From the NCBI GenBank assembly GCA_017542245.1, contig JAFXXN010000134.1:1-64000 (forward strand): a stretch of DNA of 64,000 bases, given 5' to 3'. Both the position numbers and the translations under genes were made by a program. The notes under the pieces are model-generated. The model was not told the origin of the DNA. It worked only from the letters and a program-made list of their open reading frames with translations, and did no database searches. Source of the DNA: Lachnospiraceae bacterium. Lineage in GTDB: Bacteria > Bacillota > Clostridia > Lachnospirales > Lachnospiraceae. Shown in pieces: positions 30,941-43,353 of the stretch. The stretch's first letter is position 1. Every line of letters begins with the position of its first letter.

Positions 30941-31185
30941 GCAGACGGAGCGCTGATACAGGATAAAACCATAAGCGTGCAGTGGATATGCTTCGTCTGC
31001 AGAAACATTTAAGCAAGACAAAACCCGATTAACCAAATCGGGTTTTGAGCGTAGCACAAGTGCGTCCGGTATCAAGCGGACGCACGATTGCAAGCGTTCG
31101 CAGCGATAATGCTGATGCAGTCGTTTAGCATATCCCTGCTAAGCGATGTTGTGTTTTAGACTGTATCAGCGCTTCGGCTGCTCCG
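30941..31185. other. Structured intergenic element downstream of gyrA
   Basis: Long-range inverted repeats: GCGCTGATACAG (30950-30961) with CTGTATCAGCGC (31161-31172), and GCAGACGGAGC (30941-30951) with GCTTCGTCTGC (30991-31001). Inside are AAAACCCGATT/AATCGGGTTTT (31021-31047), a good terminator in either direction, and GTGCGTCCG/CGGACGCAC (31059-31084). It is 303 bases without a gene between gyrA and the Nudix gene. It could be a folded RNA, an extended terminator region or a small non-autonomous element. Confidence 0.6.
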
Positions 31186-31196
31186 TAATTATTCAT

Positions 31197-33794
31197 TTAT
31201 TCCTCCGACCCGGACTCATCCGGAACATCGGTTTCAAGCACATCCTTATCGGGATCCTCATCCTCGGCATCTTCTATCTCGATGTGCTCCGACTTTAAGA
31301 TCTCCTCAGGAGCTATCGGCTCCATATCCACATCAGCGTCACTCTCAGTCTCCTTAACCCTTGCAAAACTTGCCACGAAGACATCCTTGTTAGCATCAAC
31401 ACTTATCAGCTTAACACCGGTAGTATTTCTGCCGATCACACTGATATCAGCCACACTGAGTCTGATAGTAGTACCTGTATTAGTCATCATGATAATCTCA
31501 CCGCTCTCACGGTTAAGCACCTTTGCACCTACGAGGTTACCACTCTTTTCAACTATCTTATAACATCTTACACCCTTGCCGCCACGGTGCTGAGCACTAA
31601 ACTCAGAAATAGGAGTAAGCTTCCCGTATCCGAACTCAGAAACGGTGAGCAGATACTCGCCCTGGTTGTCGAGCTGCATAGCCACAACCTCATCCGTATC
31701 CTCAAGGTTCATACCGATAACACCGATGGACTGGCGACCTGTAATTCTTACATCATGTTCATAGAACCTGATACACTGACCATACTTGGATATCAGGAAA
31801 ACATTACTCTTATCATCCGTACACTTAACGCCGATAAGCTCATCATCATCACGGAGTGAAATAGCAATCAGACCGCCCTTTCTAATATTCGCATACTCGG
31901 AAAGTCTTGTCTTCTTGATGATACCGTTCTTCGTAGCCATAAGCAGGAAGCTGTCAAAATCATAGCCCCTAACGGTTATTGTAGCAGTAATCTTCTCATC
32001 TCCGAAGATCTGGAGGAGGTTAACGATAGCTGTACCTCTCGAAGTCCTTGAACTTTCAGGTATCTCGTATGCCTTGAGCCTGAATACACGTCCCTTGTTA
32101 GTAAAGAACATGATATAGTGATGGTTTGTGGTCATGAACAGATCCTCGATATAATCATCTTCCAAGGTCTGCATACCTTTGATACCCTTGCCGCCACGGT
32201 GCTGATTCTTGAAATTATCAAGAGTCATACGCTTAATGTAGCCTTTCTTGGTCATGGCGATAACAGTATCTTCATCGGGAATAATATCCTCCATGGAGAT
32301 ATCAAACTCATCAAAACCTATAGAAGTACGTCTCGGATCTCTGTATTTTGAACCAATAGCTTCTACTTCATCTCTTACAACTCCGAGCAGGATTTTCTCA
32401 TCACCAAGAATTGCCTTATACTCTTTTATCTTAGCCTGAAGTTCTGCATATTCATTTTCGAGCTTTTCTCTTTCCAAACCGGTCAGCTGTCTTAAACGCA
32501 TATCAACGATAGCCTGTGCCTGTGGATCGTCAAATCCGAAGGTGGCCATCAACTGTTCCTTAGCGTCATTTGCACTCTTCGATGCTCTGATGATAGCAAT
32601 TATTTCATCTATTACATCAAGAGCCTTAAGTAATCCTTCCTTGATATGAGCAGATTCCTCTGCCTTTGCAAGATCATATTTGGTACGTCTCGAAACTACA
32701 TCTTCCTGATGCTTTATGTAAAGTTTTAAAATATCGATTAATGAAAGTACTTTAGGCTCTCCGTCTACAAGCGCCAGCATATTTACACCAAAGCTGTCCT
32801 GAAGCTGTGTGTGTTTGTAAAGGAGATTAAGAATTACTGTAGGGTTAGCATCACGGCGAAGCTCTATGCAGACTCTCATACCTTCACGGTTGGACTCATC
32901 ACGGATCTCTGTGATACCGTCAACTTTTTTATCCTTAACCAGCTCAGCTATTTTCTGGATAAGGCGGGCTTTATTTACCAGATAAGGAAGCTCAGTAACT
33001 ACGATACGGTTTTTACCGTTTGCCATAGGCTCAATATCTGTGACTGCACGGACTCTAACTTTGCCACGGCCTGTTCTGTATGCTTCTTCAATGCCTCTGG
33101 TACCTAGAATCTGAGCACCTGTAGGAAAGTCAGGTCCTTTTATTATCTTCATTATCTCTTCGATAGAAGTTTCCCTGTCTTCATTTATACGATTATTTAT
33201 GATAGCAGCAACTGCATCTATAACTTCTCCTGCATTGTGAGGAGGGATGTTTGTAGCCATACCTACCGCTATACCGGTAGTACCGTTGATAAGCAGATTT
33301 GGTACACGGGCAGGAAGTACTGTGGGTTCTTTTTCAGTCTCATCAAAGTTCGGAATCATATCCACAGTATCTTTGTTTATATCCTGAAGCATCTCTACAG
33401 CTATCTTGCTGAGTCTGGCCTCAGTATAACGCATTGCAGCCGCCCCGTCTCCGTCCACAGATCCGAAGTTTCCGTGTCCGTCAACCAAAGGATATCTGGT
33501 AGACCAATCCTGGGCAAGGTTAACCAAAGCACCGTATATGGAGCTGTCTCCGTGAGGATGGTATTTACCCATCGTATCACCGACGATACGTGCACATTTT
33601 CTGTGGGGCTTATCGGGCCAGTTTGCAAGTTCTGCCATAGCAAACAAAATACGCCTTTGTACAGGTTTTAAACCGTCCCTTACATCAGGAAGCGCACGAG
33701 ATGCTATAACCGACATCGCATAATCTATGTAGGAGGTCTCCATGGTATCTTTTAAATCCACGTTTTTGACCTGGTCGTAACTGATTTCGTCCAT
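31197..33794 (-). CDS. gyrA: DNA gyrase subunit A
   Basis: 865 residues. Breakage-reunion domain with catalytic Tyr123 in [15 protein letters not shown]; the winged-helix region [20 protein letters not shown] contains the quinolone-determining residues. Ser84 (E. coli Ser83) is retained, but Gly88 replaces the acidic residue (E. coli Asp87). The C-terminal DNA-wrapping beta-pinwheel has QHRGGKG GyrA boxes. A 50-residue acidic tail ends the protein. Introduces negative supercoils as an A2B2 complex with GyrB. Last gene of the dnaA-side cluster on the minus strand. Start supported by GGAGAAAAAA upstream. Confidence 0.97.
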   Translation of the reverse strand: MDEISYDQVKNVDLKDTMETSYIDYAMSVIASRALPDVRDGLKPVQRRILFAMAELANWPDKPHRKCARIVGDTMGKYHPHGDSSIYGALVNLAQDWSTRYPLVDGHGNFGSVDGDGAAAMRYTEARLSKIAVEMLQDINKDTVDMIPNFDETEKEPTVLPARVPNLLINGTTGIAVGMATNIPPHNAGEVIDAVAAIINNRINEDRETSIEEIMKIIKGPDFPTGAQILGTRGIEEAYRTGRGKVRVRAVTDIEPMANGKNRIVVTELPYLVNKARLIQKIAELVKDKKVDGITEIRDESNREGMRVCIELRRDANPTVILNLLYKHTQLQDSFGVNMLALVDGEPKVLSLIDILKLYIKHQEDVVSRRTKYDLAKAEESAHIKEGLLKALDVIDEIIAIIRASKSANDAKEQLMATFGFDDPQAQAIVDMRLRQLTGLEREKLENEYAELQAKIKEYKAILGDEKILLGVVRDEVEAIGSKYRDPRRTSIGFDEFDISMEDIIPDEDTVIAMTKKGYIKRMTLDNFKNQHRGGKGIKGMQTLEDDYIEDLFMTTNHHYIMFFTNKGRVFRLKAYEIPESSRTSRGTAIVNLLQIFGDEKITATITVRGYDFDSFLLMATKNGIIKKTRLSEYANIRKGGLIAISLRDDDELIGVKCTDDKSNVFLISKYGQCIRFYEHDVRITGRQSIGVIGMNLEDTDEVVAMQLDNQGEYLLTVSEFGYGKLTPISEFSAQHRGGKGVRCYKIVEKSGNLVGAKVLNRESGEIIMMTNTGTTIRLSVADISVIGRNTTGVKLISVDANKDVFVASFARVKETESDADVDMEPIAPEEILKSEHIEIEDAEDEDPDKDVLETDVPDESGSEE

Positions 33795-33975
33795 TTTTTT
33801 CTCCGTATTTTTATACTGTAATATATAATTTATAATTTTTGTTTTTATACTTATCTATATCTGTATTTAATTTTTTGTATAATATATGTTCTTTTCTTCT
33901 ATCCTTGCCATATTATAACCGGCTATAAATTCTATATATAAAAGATAAGAATAATGCTGATTATTATTTTATTTT

Positions 33976-34003
33976 CAATCAGAGAACCGTCCCTCTGATC
34001 GAT
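33976..34003. repeat. Single REP-like copy between gyrB and gyrA
   Basis: CAATCAGAGAACCGTCCCTC followed by TGATCGAT is the reverse complement of the GGGACGGTTCTCTGATTG family. It lies immediately downstream of the gyrB stop in a 210-base AT-rich gap. Confidence 0.75.
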
Positions 34004-34004
34004 T

Positions 34005-37065
<3,061 letters not shown>

Positions 37066-37069
<4 letters not shown>

Positions 37070-37296
37070 TTATTATTTTCCGCATTTGAAATAACAGTTA
37101 TTTCATTACCGTTTAATGTAAAAATATCACCGTTGTACAGCTTGCGTCCTCTTCTTTTTTCTACTTCGCCGTTTACGCTTACTTTACCGTCTTCTATCAA
37201 ATATTTTGCATCAACTCCGGTAAAAGCTTCCCCTGAAAGCTTTACAGCCTGTCCCAATTTTATGAATTCATCCCTGATATTTATCTTTTTTTTCAT
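37066..37296 (-). CDS. yaaA: S4-domain RNA-binding protein YaaA
   Basis: 76 residues, a single S4 domain (IKLGQAVKLSGEAFTGVDAK, then YLIEDGKVSVNGEVEKRRGRKL). Small RNA-binding proteins of this type sit between dnaN and recF in most Firmicutes and may function in ribosome assembly. Overlaps recF by four bases and lies 15 bases after dnaN. Confidence 0.93.
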
Positions 37297-37311
37297 AATA
37301 AAGACCTGTCC

Positions 37312-38418
37312 TTAATCCATGTTAAAATTAACTGGAAGAATAAGATACATATATGTTTCATTGTTATCTTTGATAATGCAGGGTGATTTAACATTCATCA
37401 TGTAAATCTCTATCTCTTCATCATCAATAACCTTTAATGCATCAAGTAAAAACTTAGGACTGAACGCAATAAGGATATCATTTCCTTCTTTTTCTATATC
37501 TATTTTGTCTTCATAATATCCGACCTGTGTTCTGATCTTAACATCAACCATATCTTCCGTATAATTGAAGATAAGGGGTTTTTTATCATTGTCTTTTATA
37601 AGAAGTGAAGCTCTTTCAATACATTCACTCATTCTTTTCTTGTTTATCTTTATCTTTGTCTCGTAATCGCCTGAAAGCATACGGTCAACAAGATAGTATT
37701 CACCTTCAATGAGCCTTGAAATAACTACTGTATCCTTAATTTCGAACATTACATGATTCTCACTGAAGAATATGGTAACCTTGTCTTCAAGTTCTCCGGA
37801 AAGAATCTTTACAAGTTCGTTTAAAGTTTTTCCTGGAACAATAACCTTTACATCTCCAAATTCTTCGGTAAGTTCAACATTTCTTAGAGAAATACGGTGT
37901 CCGTCAAGAGCCACAAGACGAAGCTTCTTTCCTTTTATCTCAAGAAGTTCGCCGGTCATTATCTTCATGGCTTCATTATCGGCAGATATGGAAAATACTG
38001 TCTGTCTTATCATATTTTTAAGCGTAAGCTGTGACATTACAGCAGATTTTTTTCTGTCTATAGTAGGAAGCTCAGGATAATCAGAAGCATTTCTTATCGG
38101 TATATCAAATATGATCTTTTCACATCTTATTATAAGTTTGAGATTATCTGCATCTAATACTATTTCTTCATCCGGAAGGTTCCTTATGATATCTGAAAAA
38201 GTTTTAGCATTAACTACTATAGTTCCTTCGTCTACAATTTCACCTTCCACAACAGTTTCTATACCAAGTGCCATGTCGTTTCCTATAAGAGATATAGTTC
38301 CGCCTTGTACTTTTATTTTAATACAGTCTAATATCTCCATGGTTGTTTTAGACGGAACTGCCTTAAGGACTATATTTATCCCCGACATAAGTTTACTTTG
38401 TTCACAGATTATCTTCAT
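37312..38418 (-). CDS. dnaN: DNA polymerase III sliding clamp (beta subunit)
   Basis: 368 residues, three clamp folds. MKIICEQSKLMSGINIVLKA at the N-terminus and YLILPVNF at the C-terminus are family features. The homodimer ring tethers polymerase III and other partners to DNA. GAGGAGATTCC precedes the ATG. 272 bases separate it from dnaA; that gap carries the candidate DnaA boxes. Confidence 0.97.
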   Translation of the reverse strand: MKIICEQSKLMSGINIVLKAVPSKTTMEILDCIKIKVQGGTISLIGNDMALGIETVVEGEIVDEGTIVVNAKTFSDIIRNLPDEEIVLDADNLKLIIRCEKIIFDIPIRNASDYPELPTIDRKKSAVMSQLTLKNMIRQTVFSISADNEAMKIMTGELLEIKGKKLRLVALDGHRISLRNVELTEEFGDVKVIVPGKTLNELVKILSGELEDKVTIFFSENHVMFEIKDTVVISRLIEGEYYLVDRMLSGDYETKIKINKKRMSECIERASLLIKDNDKKPLIFNYTEDMVDVKIRTQVGYYEDKIDIEKEGNDILIAFSPKFLLDALKVIDDEEIEIYMMNVKSPCIIKDNNETYMYLILPVNFNMD

Positions 38419-38690
38419 TGTGGAATCTCCTCGTTTCGGTATTATTTTATTAAAAATACTGTTTAGTAGTAGTAGAATACGTTGTTAAGTTGCTAAGTGT
38501 CATGAAGCCTTATAAAATAAGCATTTTCGAATTTAAAACTTTGTTAGGAAAAATTAATGCTTTCTAAAACGGATAATAAGTTTTAGAGATAAAAATCCGG
38601 TTATCAAAGTTATATGTTTTGATTTATAAACAGAAGAAAAATTATTAAATATTATCAACATATAATGTTGATAAATATTGTTGATAGTGT
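38419..38690. other. Candidate origin segment between dnaA and dnaN
   Basis: AT-rich, 272 bases. TTATCAACA at 38652-38660, its inverse TGTTGATAA at 38666-38674, and TGTTGATAG at 38679-38687 make three DnaA-box-like sites within 36 bases, differing from the consensus TTATCCACA by one central base. I found no perfect TTATCCACA here or upstream of dnaA. Strand switch at dnaA/rpmH and the dnaA-dnaN gap support an origin; the unwinding element would be in the AT tract at 38590-38650. Confidence 0.55.
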
Positions 38691-40055
38691 TTATATGTCA
38701 GGATTTATCTTATTTATAAGTACTCTTATGGTTTCATCCAAAGCTCTGTCAGTTTCTCTTGCAAATTTGATTTTCTTTACATTATATATGACAGTGGAAT
38801 GATCTTTATTAAATGCTTCTCCTATACGGGAAGTTATGCATCCTGTATATTCACTGGTAAGATACATGGCAATCTGCCTTGGAAGTGCTATTTCTTTATC
38901 TTTTTTCAGTGAAAGAATATCTGAAACACTTATATGGAAATGTTCGGCTACGACTTCTATTATAAATGCGGGAGTTATAACCTTTTTCTGATTAGGAGTA
39001 CATATATCTCTTAAAGCATACTCGGCAAGTTCTTTCGTGGCCGGCATTTTTTGTATCTTTGCCAGTGCTATGACTTTTGTAAGAGCTCCTTCAAGTGTTC
39101 TTATGTTGGAATTTATGTTTTCTGCCATATATGAGATTACTTCATCATCTATGTCAATATTGTTTCCTTCACTATGTTTTAAATCTATTTTCTTTTGGAG
39201 GATGGCTACTTTTGTTTCATAGTCGGGCGAAGTAAGATCTACTATAAGTCCCCAGCCGAATCTTGATCTGTATCTGTCATCTAAGGCTGTAAAGTCCTTA
39301 GGAGGTTTGTCTGATGTTATAACTATCTGTTTTTTTGCTTCATACAGAGCGTTAAAGGTATAGAAAAACTCTTCCTGAGTTCTATCCTTTCCTATTATAA
39401 ATTGTATATCATCTATGAGAAGCACATCTATGTTACGATATTTTTCACGAAAAGCAGCCGGCGACATATTACCTGTTCTGATGGAATCAATCAGTTCGTT
39501 GGTAAAAGTATCACTTGTAACATACATGACCTTCTTTTCCGGATCGTTTTCCAGAATAAAATGGCCTATGGATTGCATAAGGTGAGTTTTACCGAGACCT
39601 GAATCGCCATAAATATACAGGGGATTGTATATGTCTCCGGGTGATTCGGCAGCTTTAAGGGCTGTAGCATGTGCCAGCTGATTGTTTTTACTTACAACAA
39701 AGTTATCAAATGTATAATCGGGATTTAAAGGAAGTCCCTGATTATGATTAATCTTAATGTCTTTAACTCCGACAGGAGTTATATCACTATCTGATTCATT
39801 ATCAAACTTTATATTATAATCGCCGTCTGTAAGCTCGTTTATGGCTGTCTGAATGAAAATGCCGTACTTTGAGCTTATGTGGCTGAAATTATCTGTGATG
39901 TTTGTATCATCAGATGTTATGTATACTGTGTTATCCTGAACTTTTTTTACATATAGATTACTTATCCATGTTTTATATGAAACGTTTGTAATACCGTATT
40001 CTGTCTTTATAAATTCAAGGATTTCATCCCATTTTTCCTGAACTATGTGATCCAC
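38691..40055 (-). CDS. dnaA: Chromosomal replication initiator DnaA
   Basis: 454 residues. Domain I MDHIVQEKWDEILEFIKTEY, short linker, AAA+ domain with Walker A YGDSGLGKTHLMQ, Walker B VLLIDDIQFI and sensor RFGWGLIVDL, and the C-terminal DNA-binding helix-turn-helix GEAFNKDHSTVIYNVKKIKF. Opens oriC and autoregulates. Its promoter lies about 70 bases upstream, divergent from rpmH. Confidence 0.98.
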   Translation of the reverse strand: MDHIVQEKWDEILEFIKTEYGITNVSYKTWISNLYVKKVQDNTVYITSDDTNITDNFSHISSKYGIFIQTAINELTDGDYNIKFDNESDSDITPVGVKDIKINHNQGLPLNPDYTFDNFVVSKNNQLAHATALKAAESPGDIYNPLYIYGDSGLGKTHLMQSIGHFILENDPEKKVMYVTSDTFTNELIDSIRTGNMSPAAFREKYRNIDVLLIDDIQFIIGKDRTQEEFFYTFNALYEAKKQIVITSDKPPKDFTALDDRYRSRFGWGLIVDLTSPDYETKVAILQKKIDLKHSEGNNIDIDDEVISYMAENINSNIRTLEGALTKVIALAKIQKMPATKELAEYALRDICTPNQKKVITPAFIIEVVAEHFHISVSDILSLKKDKEIALPRQIAMYLTSEYTGCITSRIGEAFNKDHSTVIYNVKKIKFARETDRALDETIRVLINKINPDI

Positions 40056-40123
40056 TGTTTATACCGCCTTCCATGGAGTACAATTTTCTAAAAACTCTAA
40101 AAGCGAAAAGTACACCAATAAAT

Positions 40124-40152
40124 ATTATACATTAAAATTTTCAAATTTTCAA
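40124..40152 (-). promoter_or_regulatory. dnaA promoter
   Basis: Minus strand: TTGAAA (40152-40147), 17-base spacer, TATAAT (40129-40124). Confidence 0.75.
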
Positions 40153-40172
40153 TAAAAATTAAAAAAAATTAC

Positions 40173-40201
40173 TTGACTATTTAGGAATAAAATAATATAA
40201 T
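40173..40201 (+). promoter_or_regulatory. rpmH promoter
   Basis: TTGACT (40173-40178), 17-base spacer, TATAAT (40196-40201), 55 bases before the rpmH ATG. No consensus DnaA box lies between the two divergent promoters. Confidence 0.82.
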
Positions 40202-40255
40202 AATGTGGCTGTTATTTCGGATAATGAGAATTGACATAAAGGAGGTGTATTCGGC

Positions 40256-40390
40256 ATGAAAATGACTTTCCAGCCTAAAAAGAGACAAAGAGCCGTTGAG
40301 CACGGTTTCAGAAAGAGAATGAGCACTAGGAACGGAAGAAAGGTTTTAGCTGCCAGAAGAGCAAAAGGAAGACATAAACTTACAGCTTAA
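40256..40390 (+). CDS. rpmH: 50S ribosomal protein L34
   Basis: 44 residues, [20 protein letters not shown] followed by [20 protein letters not shown], ending KLTA: the standard L34 sequence, very basic. AAAGGAGG seven bases before the ATG. First gene of the plus-strand rpmH-rnpA-yidD-yidC-jag-mnmE-mnmG-rsmG series. Confidence 0.98.
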   Translation: MKMTFQPKKRQRAVEHGFRKRMSTRNGRKVLAARRAKGRHKLTA

Positions 40391-40400
40391 TTACAGCTTA

Positions 40401-40426
40401 GGTCGCATTGATATGTGACCTTTTTT
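40401..40426 (+). terminator. Attenuator between rpmH and rnpA
   Basis: GGTCGCAT (40401-40408) pairs with ATGTGACC (40413-40420), then six T. It would lower rnpA expression relative to rpmH. Confidence 0.75.
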
Positions 40427-40429
40427 AAA

Positions 40430-40762
40430 ATGAATATCTTACATTTAAAGAAAAATATTGAGTTTCAAAACATTTATAAAAACGGAAAATCCTTTGCTAA
40501 CAGATATTTTGTGATGTATGTACTTAAAAACAACTTATCCGAAAACAGACTTGGCATATCTGTAAGCAAGAAGGTAGGAAACAGTGTTGTAAGACACAGG
40601 ATCACCCGTCTGGTCAGAGAAGTATTCAGATTAAAGGGTCAGCTGTTCAATAGTGGTTTGGACATAGTGGTGATCGGAAGGACAGGAGCTGTCGGCATAA
40701 AATATCAGGATGCCGAGAAAGCAATATTTCATTTAGGAAAGTTGCATGATATAGTAGAATGA
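40430..40762 (+). CDS. rnpA: Ribonuclease P protein component
   Basis: 110 residues. [20 protein letters not shown] and the RNR-type motif ([27 protein letters not shown] region) are the RnpA signature. Protein cofactor of RNase P, which matures tRNA 5' ends. A GTG at 40415 is in frame but inside the attenuator stem, so the ATG at 40430 is chosen; no Shine-Dalgarno is visible there. Overlaps yidD by four bases. Confidence 0.95.
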   Translation: MNILHLKKNIEFQNIYKNGKSFANRYFVMYVLKNNLSENRLGISVSKKVGNSVVRHRITRLVREVFRLKGQLFNSGLDIVVIGRTGAVGIKYQDAEKAIFHLGKLHDIVE

Positions 40763-40971
40763 AATACATTTTTATTGGCTTAATAAAATTTTATAAGAAA
40801 TTTCTTTCACCTTTGAAAAAGAAGCCTTCATGTATATATATTCCGACCTGCAGTCAATATGCTCTGACTGCTTTTGAGAGGTATGGAGCGATAAAAGGCT
40901 TGAGATTGTCAATAAAAAGAATATTAAGATGCCATCCGTTTGCAAAGGGTGGATATGATCCTGTTCCTTAG
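40759..40971 (+). CDS. yidD: Membrane protein insertion efficiency factor YidD
   Basis: 70 residues with [39 protein letters not shown] and [14 protein letters not shown], the full YidD pattern. Small amphipathic membrane-associated protein helping YidC-mediated insertion. Start overlaps rnpA (ATGA). Confidence 0.96.
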   Translation: MKYIFIGLIKFYKKFLSPLKKKPSCIYIPTCSQYALTAFERYGAIKGLRLSIKRILRCHPFAKGGYDPVP

Positions 40972-40991
40972 AAAATAATAAGTCATGGCAG

Positions 40992-42113
40992 ATGACAGAA
41001 TGTGAGGACAAGTTGCAGATAGTGTTTTTAACTCAGGTTTCCGGTGTGTTAAAGCCTATAGCCTGGGTACTCGGTGCCATACTTAATGCAATTTATAATT
41101 TTATATCACTGTTTGGTATAGAAAATATTGCATTATGTATTATTCTTTTTACATTTGTTGTAAAAATGCTTATGCTTCCGTTGACTATTAAGCAGCAGAA
41201 GTTTACTAAGCTATCATCCAAAATGAATCCTGAGCTGACAAAGATTCAGCAAAAATACAAGGGTAAGAAGGATGAAGAGTCTCTCCACCGTCAACAGGCA
41301 GAGACACAGGCAGTTTATGCAAAATACGGAGCAAGTCCTATGGGTGGGTGTCTCCCTCTGCTAATTTCACTGCCTATCATGTTTGCACTATATAGGATTA
41401 TATATGCAATTCCGGCATATGTTACCGATGTAGGAAATCTTTACGGTACTGTTGCAGATAAACTGCAGAGTATCGCCGGTTACAAGGATTCTCTGTTAAC
41501 ATTTATGAGTGAGAATTCTCTTGTAATATCACATGTTTCAGGTTGTAGTTCCGATGTTGTCGATCTGACAATCTATGAAACCGTACCCAGAGAGTATATC
41601 ATAGATCTGTTTACAAAATTCAATCCTACAAACTGGGATAGTTTCTTTAATTATTCCGCTTTTGACAGTTTAAAAACTGCTACTGTTACAGGATTTGAAG
41701 GTTTAAGTACAGTTCCCGATGTTGTAGATAAGATTAAATCTATAAACAGCTTGTTCGGGCTGAGCATTCTTGATACTCCGAAGTGGAACAGCGTTTCTGT
41801 TGTTATTCCTATACTTGCAGTAGTTTCACAGTTTATACAGGGTAAATTGCAAACAGCTGTAAATACAGGAAAGAAAGCAAGTGATGATCCTGCTCAGCAG
41901 ACTTCAAAGATGATGTCTACCATCATGCCTATCATGTCAGGTGCTTTCTGTCTTATGCTTCCTATAGGTGTAGGCGTATACTGGATAGCATCTGCAGTAT
42001 TTACAATTATCCAGACATTGTTTATCAATAAGTACCTGGATAAGGTAAATGTGGATGACATGCTTGAAAGAATAAGGAAAAGAACAAGAAAAAGCAGGAA
42101 AAGCTCGGAGTAA
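40992..42113 (+). CDS. yidC: Membrane protein insertase YidC/Oxa1
   Basis: 373 residues, Gram-positive length, without a large periplasmic domain. Core helices from about 25 (PIAWVLGAILNAIYNFISLF), 48-68, 120-140 (GGCLPLLISLPIMFALYRII), 270-290 and 325-355 (GAFCLMLPIGVGVYWIASAV). A long insert (about 150-265) between helices 3 and 4 is larger than usual. Ends in a basic tail KRTRKSRKSSE. No lipobox at the start. The reading continues in the -1 frame as the fragment at 42128-42379. Confidence 0.94.
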   Translation: MTECEDKLQIVFLTQVSGVLKPIAWVLGAILNAIYNFISLFGIENIALCIILFTFVVKMLMLPLTIKQQKFTKLSSKMNPELTKIQQKYKGKKDEESLHRQQAETQAVYAKYGASPMGGCLPLLISLPIMFALYRIIYAIPAYVTDVGNLYGTVADKLQSIAGYKDSLLTFMSENSLVISHVSGCSSDVVDLTIYETVPREYIIDLFTKFNPTNWDSFFNYSAFDSLKTATVTGFEGLSTVPDVVDKIKSINSLFGLSILDTPKWNSVSVVIPILAVVSQFIQGKLQTAVNTGKKASDDPAQQTSKMMSTIMPIMSGAFCLMLPIGVGVYWIASAVFTIIQTLFINKYLDKVNVDDMLERIRKRTRKSRKSSE

Positions 42114-42127
42114 GCTATAATAACAAG

Positions 42128-42379
42128 ATGGCTGAAGTAGCAAAAACAAAGGGCTTAAATTATAATAATTCTTCGGATGGCTTTGACAACTCAGAATATA
42201 AGAAGAATTCAGGAAAGAAAGTAAAGAAAGCAGGAGCTGATTATCAGAGAAGTACTGTTTCATACAGTTCATCGAGCATATCCGCAAATGCTAATCTTCT
42301 TGCAGGAAGAAATCAACAGTCTAAACCTAAGAAAGAAGAAGTTAAAACTCCTGAAAGCGGAAATTCAAACGAAGAATAA
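42128..42379 (+). pseudogene. Out-of-frame C-terminal tail of yidC
   Basis: 83 codons, in the -1 frame relative to yidC and open upstream to within the yidC end (KLGVSYNNK precedes the ATG). The polar, Ser/Asn/Lys-rich composition (AKTKGLNYNNSSDGFDNSEY ... SSISANANLLAGRN) is that of the disordered C-terminus of lachnospiral YidC proteins. No Shine-Dalgarno precedes 42128. The simplest reading is an indel in the A-rich run at about 42085-42100 that cut the tail off; a separately translated small protein is less likely. Confidence 0.55.
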
Positions 42380-42426
42380 AATGAAAATACGATTTAAATA
42401 AGAAATATTACTCGGGATGGAGAAAA

Positions 42427-43299
42427 ATGGAAGAGAGTAAAGAATTTACGGGAAAAACCGTTGAAGAAGCACTGGAAAGTGCTCTTTCAGAATTAAATGT
42501 TACTGTAGATCAGATTGAATATGAAGTATTAGAAAAAGAAAGTAACGGATTTTTAGGTTTATTTAATAACAAACCTGCAAAAATTTCTGTAAAATTAAAG
42601 ACAGAAGTTAAGGAAAGCAATAAAGATCTTTGTGAAATAGCTAAAGTATTTTTAAATGAAGTTCTTTCAGCTATGGATGTAAATGCTCAGATAAATGTAA
42701 CGATGAATGAAGAAGGAAATGAGATAGGTGTGGATCTTACCGGTGATGAAATGGGAATACTTATCGGTAAGAGAGGCGCAACTCTTGATTCTCTTCAGTA
42801 TCTGGTAAGTCTTGTTGTAAACAAGGAAAGCGACAGTTATGTAAAGGTTAAACTTGATACTGAAAACTATCGTGAAAGACGTAAAGAGACTCTTGAAAAC
42901 CTGGCACACAACATAGCCGGTAAAGTGAAAAAGACCAGACGCAGTGTTACATTGGAACCTATGAATCCTTACGAGAGAAGGATAATCCACTCCTGTTTGC
43001 AGCAGGACAGTTATGTTGAAACACACAGCGAAGGTGAAGAGCCTTTCAGAAAAGTAGTTATCACTCTGAAAAAGGGTGTATATATTCCTGATAACAACAG
43101 AAAGAATTTTCGTGGTGGAAGAAAATCCTTTGGTTCAAACAATAATAAACGCAAAATCAACAGCAGCCGTGAATTCCATAAGAAATACGGCGCAGATACA
43201 AAGGATTACAGCACAGACTACAAAAAAGATTATGCGGATTATTTGGAATCAAAGGCTGCAGCAAAAGCAGCGGCTGAAAAATTGGGAGAGAGTATTTAA
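42427..43299 (+). CDS. jag: RNA-binding protein Jag/KhpB
   Basis: 290 residues. Jag-N domain 1-52 (KEFTGKTVEEALESALSELN ... GFLGLFNNKPAKISVK), KH domain about 65-140 with ILIGKRGATLDSLQYLV, and R3H domain about 140-205 (RRKETLENLAHNIAGKVKKT). A Lys/Arg/Asn-rich tail follows and ends with KAAAKAAAEKLGESI. Binds RNA with KhpA and affects cell elongation. Downstream of yidC as in other Firmicutes. Confidence 0.94.
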   Translation: MEESKEFTGKTVEEALESALSELNVTVDQIEYEVLEKESNGFLGLFNNKPAKISVKLKTEVKESNKDLCEIAKVFLNEVLSAMDVNAQINVTMNEEGNEIGVDLTGDEMGILIGKRGATLDSLQYLVSLVVNKESDSYVKVKLDTENYRERRKETLENLAHNIAGKVKKTRRSVTLEPMNPYERRIIHSCLQQDSYVETHSEGEEPFRKVVITLKKGVYIPDNNRKNFRGGRKSFGSNNNKRKINSSREFHKKYGADTKDYSTDYKKDYADYLESKAAAKAAAEKLGESI

Positions 43300-43303
43300 A
43301 GCA

Positions 43304-43334
43304 TGGGCTGCCGCAACTGCGGCGGCTCATTTTT
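43304..43334 (+). terminator. Attenuator between jag and mnmE
   Basis: TGGGCTGCCGC (43304-43314) pairs with GCGGCGGCTCA (43319-43329), loop AACT, followed by five T. Confidence 0.8.
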
Positions 43335-43353
43335 CTTAAAAAGGAAATACAGA

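Noticed and set aside
42085..42113. Programmed -1 frameshift site in yidC
   Set aside because: The A-rich run does not give a proper X XXY YYZ slippery heptamer in the zero frame (A AAA AGC), and I see no clear stimulatory structure.
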